A stretch of 64,000 nucleotides of DNA from Spongilla lacustris. Lineage: Eukaryota > Porifera > Demospongiae > Spongillida > Spongillidae. Location: the NCBI GenBank assembly GCA_949361645.1, contig OX442427.1, forward strand, positions 4,344,016 to 4,408,015, in the 5' to 3' direction. Positions within the stretch are counted from its first letter, which is position 1. Every line of letters starts with the position of its first letter. Under the pieces are notes generated by a model that worked only from the letters and a program-made list of their open reading frames with translations, searched no databases and was not told the DNA's origin. A program made the translations under genes and the position numbers. Positions 31,718 through 40,305 of the stretch are shown one piece after another.

Positions 31718-32303
31718 AGGTAAGCTGCCATATTAGCACGGGTTTTTTAACGGGACTGTACAAGTCAAACGCATCGTCTGGAGTACGTTTTAACGCTACC
31801 AAGTGTCACTACTGATGGATGCGCACCATACCATCGTTTTAAAAGTTTTGCAGCACCTTCTGTTTTGTATATCCACTCGCACCTCTGAGGGGGGGGGTAC
31901 GCGATGAGTGCCAAATTAGCACGGGGGGGTGTGTCGTAGCTTTTCAAATGGTTTCAATCGAACAGACAACCAGCAACGCCGCCAACGTATCTGGAAGTAT
32001 CCAAAGTGAAGTTCTAAACAATACATTAGCGTTCTCTGTCTGCCTCTAGGTGATTTTCTGTTCGTTCGAGGGGTAGTGATAAAAAAATTGCCACGCATTG
32101 CAGGAGCTCGCAAGAGCCCCCCTTTCCCCCCTTTTTCTATTCATCACCCATGAGACGTACTTTTTAAGCTTAGAACTTGGCTATAAGTGGTTACGCGGAA
32201 GAGCTACTTCAAGCCAAAGAGAGGCTTCGTGACCTCCATTGAAAACGACCGGAAGTCCCCCCGTGCTAATAAAGCCAACCCGTGCTAATATGGCAGTTTA
32301 CCT
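31718..32303. mobile_element. 586-bp DNA element with 27-bp TIRs and TA duplication
   Basis: The left end AGGTAAGCTGCCATATTAGC and its near-exact complement at the right (through 32303, one mismatch in 27) are flanked by TA at 31716-31717 and 32304-32305. The motif ttagcacggg recurs inside each half (near 31914 and 32263). The interior has small minus-strand ORFs without family features. TA duplication suggests a non-autonomous Tc1/mariner-type element, but the tip is not one I recognise. Confidence 0.75.
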
Positions 32304-32305
32304 TA

Positions 32306-33120
32306 CACAATGTTATACATGTAGCTGCACATGTTTCATTAACTTTGGTGTGGACAGAAATTATGTGACAGTGCTCATAAATAGGACAGGGTTTTGTGAA
32401 AGGAGACATTCTCATAAGGTGGTACTACAGATATTAATCTATTCTAATGACTGATCTAATTATGCAATGCTACAATATTATGTACAGGAGAGGAATACAC
32501 TATTTGGATGTGATGGATTATGACTATACATAGTATATATATTTACCTTTCTTTTTTGGACAGCAGCTTAATCATCTGCATGCCATGGTCTTTGCAACTG
32601 ACCTGTAACATCAAAGTTCATAACAACCATTATACTGGTATGAATTGCGTAGTATTGCATGCTACAAGAGTAGCAAATTTTCACTTTCGATAACTGTGGC
32701 ATCACCTAACTAACTAGTTGAAGACAAATTTATTGTATTACAGCACTAATACAATTTACAGCAGTTTAATATATCATTACATGTACGGCTTTATTATTTA
32801 ACCACATTAAGATTATTGAAAAAGTGATATACATTTAGGAAATAGCCTCAGAGCATAAGGAAGAGCAAGTCCACCAAAAATCTCAACAAGCATTGTGCAA
32901 GGATCACTATGAGGATATTCTAAATAATGCACACCCTCAATTTTAAACAATGGCAGGTACATTAAGTGCCAGAAGCCACGCATCCAACCCATATCAACCT
33001 TTATAATTTATTTTATTACAAACACATATTATATATATATATATATATAATTATATAATAGTAGTACTATTCTACATAATACACATATACATTACAAACA
33101 AAAGGACTAATATTACAATA
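32306..33120. other. AT-rich non-coding stretch
   Basis: No gene is recognised. A (TA)n tract lies at about 33030-33055. The last part (about 33000-33120) may be the 3' untranslated tail, in reverse, of the LINE fragment at 33125-33199. Confidence 0.45.
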
Positions 33121-33124
33121 AGTT

Positions 33125-33199
33125 CTATGGATCTTCCACAGATGATCCTGCTCGAGACAGGAGTGCCCGTGCATTGGCTCATATCAAAGTCAGGCTAAG
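33125..33199 (-). pseudogene. 3'-terminal LINE fragment, minus strand, abutting (TAA)n
   Basis: On the minus strand this reads LSLTLI-stop-ANARALLSRAGSSVEDP-stop, matching the C terminus LSLSLVRANARALLSRASF of the ORF ending at 43861. It begins immediately beside the aataataacaataataat tract (33201-33218), so it is a severely 5'-truncated copy bounded by the trinucleotide repeat. Confidence 0.7.
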
Positions 33200-33218
33200 C
33201 AATAATAACAATAATAAT

Positions 33219-33446
33219 GAGTCTTTTGGTGGTTGGGGCACAGCTGGCCAACAGATCAGATCAGCCAGTTTCATCAGTATCTTGCTGGCTATATCAAAGG
33301 CTTGCCATTGCTTTGCAGAAGAACAATGCCTGTGCAATGATTGCTAGGCAACCAGTTTTGTGCATGTGTATGTATACATATATTCATTTGTACTTTGCTT
33401 GTAACCATTGTATTGTATTCATTATAATAATTAATAATAAATATAT
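33219..33446 (+). pseudogene. 3'-terminal LINE fragment, plus strand, after (TAA)n
   Basis: Starting directly after the (TAA)-like tract, one frame gives ESFGGWGTAGQQ (equivalent to VETFGNWGVEAQ) and another LYQRLAIALQKNNACAMIARQ (equivalent to LYQRLSLSLVRANARALLSR). The coding remnant ends at about 33360 and is followed by an AT-rich tail ending in ataataattaataataaat at 33422-33440. This is a second 5'-truncated copy, in the opposite orientation to its neighbour. Confidence 0.7.
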
Positions 33447-35980
33447 TAGCCACTGTCCTTAAGGAAGCCTGCCAAAAGAACACCTTGGAAGATTGGACAC
33501 GCTTTTTTATGTTGGCTAAATGTGTACTAAAACCATCCCTAAAAGGTGGTCACAAACACCAAAACAGCAATGCTAATAAGATTATTACTGCATGTAAAAG
33601 ATTGGCCGCTGGGGATGTTTTAGGTCTTTGGAATGAATCAGTGAGCAGTAAATATTCCCACCACAATTCCAAACAGAAAAAGGCATCCAATGAGTTTTTT
33701 CGGGCACAGCGCCTTGCATCAGAAGGCCGTTACAGTGATGCCTGTGCTTCTCTTCTATCAGAACCACTAGCACCGCTAAATGAAGAAACATACCAAAAGC
33801 TGCAAATGAAACATCCTCAGGGTCCCACAATACATCTGCCTCACACCAACACTCCTGATCCTTTGGAAATAAATTCTAAGATTGTGGTTGCACAGCTAAA
33901 GCGCTTTCCAAAAGTTTCTGCCCCAGGTTTATCAGCTCTCAGTACTCAACACATTCTGGATGCAATACGTCCTGGAGAAATGACTGTTGTTGACCCTCTC
34001 ACAGAGATCATCAAATCACTAGTAAGTGGAAAAGTTCTACATGATGTTATGCCATTCATTGCAGGAGCCAATCTGATGGCCTTGATCAAAAAGAACAGTG
34101 ACATTCAGCCCATAGCTGTTGGAGACACATTGAGGCATCTTGCTGCTAGATGCCTTTGTTCACTCCTTCAAGTGCAAGCAGCTAAGTATTTCCTTTCGAC
34201 CCAGTTTGGTGTTGCAATATACATGGGCTTCATTTGATTTGGGAGAACAATGTAGACCAAGATACAGCTCTGTTGAAAGTTGATTTCTCCAAAGCTTTCA
34301 ACTCCGTTTCTCAGCAACTTTTCTTAGATCAATGTCTCCAGGTTTTTTCATGCATCTATTGTTGGGTCAAGTGGTGCTATTCTTCTCCATCTCTCCTTCA
34401 TTACAACAATCAGTTCATATCATCCTCTGAAGGAGTTCACCAGGTAGTTTGGCAATCCTCTTCTGTTTTGACTGGTTTTGCATAAGCTTGTAGAAAAGAT
34501 TGAGAGTCAAAACAACAACATTCAAGCTAATTGCTGGTATTTTGATGATGGTAGTATCATTGCAAATCGAACAGTTTTGGCTGATATTTTCCATTTGATC
34601 CAGTCAGATGGACCTGCCCTTGGTCTGCATATCAATCAGGAAAAGTCTGAGGTAGTTTGGCAATCCTCCAATGTAGTATATGACATCTTTCCTGCTTAGC
34701 TTAGTAGCCATCATGTAGCAGAATTTGACATTTTGGGTTCACCTATTGGTTCTTCAAAGCATGTTGCTAATTTCTTAGAGGGGAAACTCAAAAAGGTTGC
34801 TCAATTAATGGAGAAATTTGAACATTTGGAGGACCCACAAGTTGCTTATTCCTTTTAAGATCCTGTGCCTCTTTTGGAAAGTTTTCCTATTACATTAGAA
34901 CTGTCCCTCCTGACATGGTTAAGGATTCCACAATTGTTTTTGATGCAGCAGTACGCTCGTGTTTTGAGAAAATTGTGTCCAGTTCCTTAACTGATGATCA
35001 ATGGAGTCAGTGCACCCTTAATCTCAAATGTGGAGGTCTAGGCTCCGTAGTGTGAGTATGCATGCTGCTGCTGCATACATAGCATCTGTCACACAAAATC
35101 GTGAAGCAATTGCCAACTCTGTCTGCAGGTCTGATGTTAATGACAATCACCAACACCTCACCAAGGCCATTGCTACATGCAACCAATCAGTGATCCCAAT
35201 CCATTGCATAGCTACTTCTTCTCAATGCATACCATCACAGAAGAAGCTTTCATCTGCTTGACACCATTTATTACTCCTGCCACTCTTCCACAAGACAAAG
35301 CCAGGCTTACTGCTGTAGCAGCCCCACATGCCTCTGCTTGGTTATCGGTTGTCCCCAACAACTTAGGGCTCTATCTCTCTCCTCATGAGTGGAGAGCTGT
35401 GACCAGGTGGTGGATTGGAGCAGATGTAAACACAGAGGATTCAGAATGTCCCTTTTGTCACCAATATCAAGACAAATCGGGACACCATGCCACAGTTTGC
35501 AACACGAATGGCGAACGCATCAGTCGACACAACGCTATTCGTGATGGGATATATGGCATGGCATCCCAAGCTGCTCTTTCTCCTCAGTTGGAAAAGCAGT
35601 ACACAACCTTCCTGGAACTCAAATGAAACCAGCTGACCTTTTTATTCCAACGTGGTCTGCAGGCAATCCTTTAGCCATAGATATTTCTGTGGTCAGCCCA
35701 CATCTATTGCTGTACAACCACACACAGACCGAAATGCTTTGTGCAGCTCATTGGAGGGAGGAGCAGAAGAACACAAAACACCTGGAGGCCCTTCACAGTC
35801 AGAACATTCTGTACATACCCATGGCAGTAGAAACATTTGGTGGATGGTGGTTGGAGAGCAGACCAGTTTTTGCCACTCTTGCAGACAGAATTTCGGGTCG
35901 CACTGGCCAGGAAAAATTGTGTGTTATCAATCAGCTGTACCAAAGATTGGTATTCTGCATGTACCTTGTTTTTTCATAAT
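33447..35980 (+). pseudogene. 5'-truncated RLE LINE copy, several frameshifts
   Basis: It starts just after a (TAA)-like tract, within the region before the RT domain (LEDWTRFFMLAKCVLKPSLK). It continues through SAPGLSALSTQHILDA, IQPIAVGDTLRHLAARCLC, KVDFSKAFNSVSQQ (about 34278), CWYFDDGSIIA (about 34533, the DD retained), RAVTRWWIGAD, the zinc knuckle CPFCHQYQDKSGHHATVC (about 35446) and PADLFIPTWSAGNPLAIDISVVSP. The end LYQRLVFCMYLVFS runs into (TAA)n at 35977. At least five frame changes and a missing B motif near 34430-34480 make it inactive. The zinc fingers and N terminus are absent. Confidence 0.85.
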
Positions 35981-35984
35981 AATA

Positions 35985-36017
<33 letters not shown>

Positions 36018-36031
36018 TAATAATAATAATA
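35977..36031 (+). repeat. (TAA)n microsatellite between two LINE copies
   Basis: About 17 TAA units with two interruptions separate the 3' end of one LINE copy from the start codon of the next. One of its reading frames has no stop, so the upstream copy's terminal frame runs through into the next ORF. Confidence 0.92.
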
Positions 36032-39000
36032 ATGCCGTGTTGTAGGTGCAATGGCGCTAACGCGAAGTGCAAAGGCTGCTCGTGTAGTAGAAATAAGAAA
36101 GGATGCAGTGACTGTTACCCAGGTAGACAAGGTAAGTGCGCGAACGCCTTCGTTTCATCATCACGAGCTTCGACGCAACCGCTACTGTCTAACTCATCGA
36201 CTTCAGGCTCTTCTGTTGATGTGATTCAATCTTCGTTGCCCCTCCCACCGTCAACGGCTGATAGCGGTTCTTCTCCTCACGCGCCGCGGGCAGATGACTC
36301 CTCTCAATCCGCTGTCCCACCGCAACCGCCTGTTGTGATTCCAATTAGACCCCCCCTGTCGCCTCCTTCTACCACTCGCTCCCCTGACACTGAGCAGCTG
36401 GAATCATTACAACCAACACCACAGCAGCTGCAAGCGTCCATAGAGACGTTGGCTCCGGCCTTGTCTTCAGAGCTTCCGTCATCACTTCCGTGCCCCTCGG
36501 CATCGTACTGCCCTCAAAATATGCAGCAGTCGTCATCGGGGTTTATTGATCCCTCATCGACGTTACTTTGGGCAACGAATCAGCAGACTTGTTCCCAATC
36601 TCCATCGTCACCTTCCCAGGAGTGCGAGTCACTATCGGCCACTTGCTGCAAGTGCCATTCCTCAGGCGCCCGTTGCACGGCTTGCAAGTGCTGTCGGGAG
36701 GAGCGCTCCTGTGTGAACTGTTACCCCGGGAGAAGGGGAAATTGTGCTAATGCTCCTGCTCCCCCAAACGTCATTATTCAATCCACTTCTCATCTTCAAC
36801 CATTGCATCCTATGACTCATCCATCTCCCACCGTGCTGCCTCCAACCTCCCCACCGGCGCACACTGTCTCATCTCTTCCTACTTCGCCCCAGCCTTGCAA
36901 TCCTTCTGCTCTTCCACAGCGCCCCCCAGTAGAATCCCGGCAAAATCCTCCGGATCCTTCCCCCCTGTCCACCTCAGCTCCTCCAGTCACACCAATCAGA
37001 AAGCAGTGTACCATCGAGGGGTGTACAGCTCTTATAGCCCCATCCATGTGGCGCATCCACATGTCCCTACATGCCAGTGGAGCCCTTCCTGGTCAGGTAC
37101 CTGCAGAGTGGCTTTTGGACCAAAATTTGTTTGTGTGTCCCAACTGTTCCCAATTAGTGGCTAACACCAGGCAGGCCTCTCACCTCCAGCGCTGCTCACA
37201 AAGACTAACCGACCAAACAGCCCATCTCCAGTCCCCCATAGCACCAGAGCCACAGATCAACCTGAGACTTCCCACCTTTGAGGAGGTCTGTCAGCTGCAT
37301 CACCCAACTCTACGCTTCGTTCCTACCAAAGCCCGGCCGGCATTTGCCCGAGCCCTCTCATCAGCTCTGAAGGAGGTCCTCCTCCATAACTCCGAAGAGG
37401 CTTGGTTAAAACTGTTCATGCTCCCAAAGTGTGTCCTTCCCTCTTTGAAGCAGAGAAGTGTCGTCAACCCACACACCCCAATCGAGTCACTGTGCAAGAT
37501 GTGGCTAAATAATGATCTGGTCACCCTCTGGTCAATGTCTGTAACCCGAGCCAACCTCCATAATTCTTCCAATAACCTCAGAACATCTACCCACAGTCAA
37601 GAAATCTCTTCAGCCATTTCTCTAGGCCGCTCAGGATTGATGGGAAAAGCTTGCCGCATGCTGCTCTCCAGTGGCATTGCACCTTCTAACAGTGCAACAT
37701 GGAACTTGCTACAGTCCAAGAATCCTTCCTGTCCTCACCCCACAATCCCGGACGTAGCCAGCAACCCCGTTACCCTTGGCCCTTCCTTTGACATCCTGCG
37801 CATTTTGAGATCCTTCACCAAAGGAACCTCGGCAGGTCCCTCTGGCCTATCCATTCAACACATACTTGATGCAGCTTCAATACCTCTCCAAACCCCAATC
37901 TGCGACTCCCTGAAGGGGGTTGTTAACATTCTAGCCTCAGGTAGGGCCCCCAAAAGTGTTTCTGCTTTTTTGTCTGGCGGTAGATTGATTGCACTAAACA
38001 AGGGTAAAATCAGCGAGGGTCGATATACTGACATTAGACCCATAGTTGTTGGTGAAACACTTCGCAGACTCACAGGAAAGTGCCTTTGCTCTATCCTCAG
38101 AGATAAGTTCTCCACCTTTTTTCAGCCTTCCCAGTTTGGCGTGGCATGTAAGGCAGGCGTAGAAAAGGTGGTTCACAAATTGAGAAAGTGCATTGATGAT
38201 GGCTGGATGAGTGGGGACTTCGTAGCCTGCAAGGTTGACATGTCTAATGCATTTAACAGGGTTTCCAGGCAAGCAGTTCTTGATGAGTGTTCCTCTTTTT
38301 TCCCTGAACTGCTACCATGGGTCTCATGGTGCTATGGTTCTCACTCCATTTTGTGGCACTCCATGGGCAAAATCAGCTCACAGTCAGGTGTTCAGCAGGG
38401 AGATCCCCTTGGCCCAATGTTGTTTGCTTTGGTCCTCCATAAGCTTGTTTCTAGCATAGAGGCTGACGACGATTGCATCGATCTTCGCTTCAACGCTTGG
38501 TACCTGGATGATGGCATACTGGCGGGGGAGAGGTCAGCGGTAGTACGAGCTCTGCATCTAATTGAAGAGTTGGGGCCCCACCTGGGTCTTTTCATCAATT
38601 ATCCCAAGTGTGAAGTGTTTAGTAGGAATGGTTTCTCTCTTTTTCCAGCCTCTGTTAAGTCCTCATTCCTACCCAACCTGGAGATCCTTGGGGCTCCTAT
38701 AGGTGACCTTGTGCATTGTTCTCGCTTCTTTGCTGAGAAACACAATCTTTTCAAGGTACTGCTGAGAGCCATCTCAGATGTGGCTGCAGTTGATCTCCAT
38801 GTTGCCATCTCTCTCCTCCGCATGTGTGGAGGCTACTGCAAGTTAGTACACCTTGCTAGAACCACCCCAACCATCCTCTGTGAAGATTCCTTGAAGTTCT
38901 TTGACGAAGAAGTGAGACTTTGCTTCTCTTCTTGTGTAGCATTAGATGTGCCAGACCCACAATGGCAGCAAGCTCAACTTAGTCCTAAGCGGGGTGGGCT

Positions 39001-39970
39001 CGGCCTGCGTTCCCTGTCTCTTCACTCGTGTGCAGCCTTCATCTCTTCTCTGGCATCTTTAGAAATGGGGAACCCTGACAACATTCATTTACAACAGGCC
39101 ATTCTTCGTTTCAATGCCCGAGTCTCTCCACAGGACTCCATCACCATGGAATCAGTGCTCAATTCGCCTCCTCAGCAGAAGTCACTGTCCCAGATGCTGG
39201 ATTCTTTTGCATTCCATTCTCTGCTGTCTTCAGCTTCCCCGGTGAACAAGGCTCGCATGCTCTCAGTTTCTTCTCCCCATGCCAGTTCTTGGATTACTGC
39301 TATCCCTTCTACGAGGTTGAAAATGCACCTTGAATCAGCAGAGTTCCAAATGGCCATTAGGTGGTGGCTCGGTCTCAAAACTTCAGACGCCTCTCCCTGC
39401 CCCTTCTGCCCTGATCTGGTTCTTGATCCTCTGGGTCACCACGCGACTTCTTGCAGGCATGGGGGAGATGTGGTGATCAGACACAACCACCTTCGTGACA
39501 TCGTTGCTGACTTCTGTCGCCAAGCCCACCTCTCAGTAAGAGTGGAAGCTGGGTATGGGCTCTCTAGTGACCACTCTAACACTCGCCCAGCGGATGTCCT
39601 GGTTCAGGGTTGGGACAGAGGATCTCCTGCTGCCCTGGACATCACTGTAACATCTCCCCTCACCCCTGCCACCTTGAGAGACGCCAGTTCCACTGCTGGG
39701 GCAGCAGCCTATGCTGCAGAATGCAGGAAACACACTGCAAATGATGCCAAGTGCCAGGACCTGGGCTGGGCCTGCATCCCCCTAGCAGTGGAGACCTTTG
39801 GTAACTGGGGCGTGGAAGCTCAGGGTGTCTTTTCCCGCCTCGCTTCTGCACTCGGGATGCACCAAGGAACTTCAAAGTCTTGGGCCCTCCACACCATCTA
39901 CAGCCGCCTTAATATGTCCCTGGTGCGTTCAGTGGCTAGATCCATTCTAGGTAGAAGCTATGTAGTTTAG
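36032..39970 (+). CDS. Intact RLE-type non-LTR retrotransposon protein (CXC fingers, RT, endonuclease)
   Basis: 1312 residues from the ATG that directly follows (TAA)n; the open frame extends further upstream to 35837, but that part is the previous copy's tail plus microsatellite. Domains: CXC-type module at residues 3-36 (C3, C4, C6, C13, C16, C18, C25, C28, C36), a second at 205-238 with the same spacing, a Pro/Ser-rich linker, a C2H2 finger (C326, C331, H343, H347), a C2HC finger (C369, C372, H384, C388), and reverse transcriptase with KVDMSNAFN (D736), GVQQGDPLGP (G786 onward) and YLDDG (D826, D827). A zinc knuckle follows (C1123, C1126, C1141), then the endonuclease RPADVLV...LDITV (D1188, D1203) and CIPLAVETFG. 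This layout is that of single-ORF site-preferring LINEs (R2/R4-type architecture) that reverse-transcribe at a nicked target in the nucleus. No disabling lesion is visible. The exact clade needs a phylogeny. Confidence 0.93.
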   Translation: MPCCRCNGANAKCKGCSCSRNKKGCSDCYPGRQGKCANAFVSSSRASTQPLLSNSSTSGSSVDVIQSSLPLPPSTADSGSSPHAPRADDSSQSAVPPQPPVVIPIRPPLSPPSTTRSPDTEQLESLQPTPQQLQASIETLAPALSSELPSSLPCPSASYCPQNMQQSSSGFIDPSSTLLWATNQQTCSQSPSSPSQECESLSATCCKCHSSGARCTACKCCREERSCVNCYPGRRGNCANAPAPPNVIIQSTSHLQPLHPMTHPSPTVLPPTSPPAHTVSSLPTSPQPCNPSALPQRPPVESRQNPPDPSPLSTSAPPVTPIRKQCTIEGCTALIAPSMWRIHMSLHASGALPGQVPAEWLLDQNLFVCPNCSQLVANTRQASHLQRCSQRLTDQTAHLQSPIAPEPQINLRLPTFEEVCQLHHPTLRFVPTKARPAFARALSSALKEVLLHNSEEAWLKLFMLPKCVLPSLKQRSVVNPHTPIESLCKMWLNNDLVTLWSMSVTRANLHNSSNNLRTSTHSQEISSAISLGRSGLMGKACRMLLSSGIAPSNSATWNLLQSKNPSCPHPTIPDVASNPVTLGPSFDILRILRSFTKGTSAGPSGLSIQHILDAASIPLQTPICDSLKGVVNILASGRAPKSVSAFLSGGRLIALNKGKISEGRYTDIRPIVVGETLRRLTGKCLCSILRDKFSTFFQPSQFGVACKAGVEKVVHKLRKCIDDGWMSGDFVACKVDMSNAFNRVSRQAVLDECSSFFPELLPWVSWCYGSHSILWHSMGKISSQSGVQQGDPLGPMLFALVLHKLVSSIEADDDCIDLRFNAWYLDDGILAGERSAVVRALHLIEELGPHLGLFINYPKCEVFSRNGFSLFPASVKSSFLPNLEILGAPIGDLVHCSRFFAEKHNLFKVLLRAISDVAAVDLHVAISLLRMCGGYCKLVHLARTTPTILCEDSLKFFDEEVRLCFSSCVALDVPDPQWQQAQLSPKRGGLGLRSLSLHSCAAFISSLASLEMGNPDNIHLQQAILRFNARVSPQDSITMESVLNSPPQQKSLSQMLDSFAFHSLLSSASPVNKARMLSVSSPHASSWITAIPSTRLKMHLESAEFQMAIRWWLGLKTSDASPCPFCPDLVLDPLGHHATSCRHGGDVVIRHNHLRDIVADFCRQAHLSVRVEAGYGLSSDHSNTRPADVLVQGWDRGSPAALDITVTSPLTPATLRDASSTAGAAAYAAECRKHTANDAKCQDLGWACIPLAVETFGNWGVEAQGVFSRLASALGMHQGTSKSWALHTIYSRLNMSLVRSVARSILGRSYVV

Positions 39971-40095
39971 AACATCTATAGGTGTTTTTTGTGGACACTA
40001 TTAATAATATTTCTGTATGAGCATTCATTCCATTCGTGTATTGTCTTGTTTAATAATAATAATATAATAATAATAAAATAATAATAATAATCATC
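39971..40095 (+). repeat. 3' untranslated tail and (TAA)n of the intact LINE
   Basis: About 80 bases of AT-rich 3' sequence (to about 40050) pass into taataataatataataat..., again ending the element in the trinucleotide repeat. No poly(A) tract is present, in keeping with R4/Dong-like elements that end in simple repeats. Confidence 0.8.
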
Positions 40096-40255
40096 ATCCA
40101 TGAGCTGTACGGGAGGTTGAACATGAATCTTGTCAGGGCCAATGCCACCGCGATCCTGTCCAGGTCCATACCTCCTCCTGAGCTTCAGTAGGCTAGCAAC
40201 TTGTTTTGTGCATATCATGTGTCTGTGTCATGTTTGTACTGTATCAATCCAATAT
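40096..40255 (+). pseudogene. Very short 5'-truncated LINE copy
   Basis: Only the last ~31 codons remain: HELYGRLNMNLVRANATAIL..., equivalent to IYSRLNMSLVRSVARSIL in the intact copy, with a stop at about 40189. A roughly 65-base 3' tail follows before ataataaataataataata. It sits between two (TAA)n tracts and so is a separate insertion in the same microsatellite. Confidence 0.8.
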
Positions 40256-40305
40256 GAATAATAAATAATAATAATAATTATTATAAATTATAAAAATGGC
40301 GTAGA
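40256..40305 (+). repeat. (TAA)n/AT-rich leader before the second long LINE copy
   Basis: aataataaataataataataattatt followed by a short AT-rich stretch and an upstream ATG-GCG-TAG mini-frame (40296) just before the main ATG at 40306. This is the only visible candidate 5' untranslated sequence of the family and is at most a few dozen bases. Confidence 0.6.

Noticed and set aside
37300..39875. Several minus-strand ORFs of 66-92 codons over the intact LINE
   Set aside because: Antisense shadows of a long conserved coding frame.
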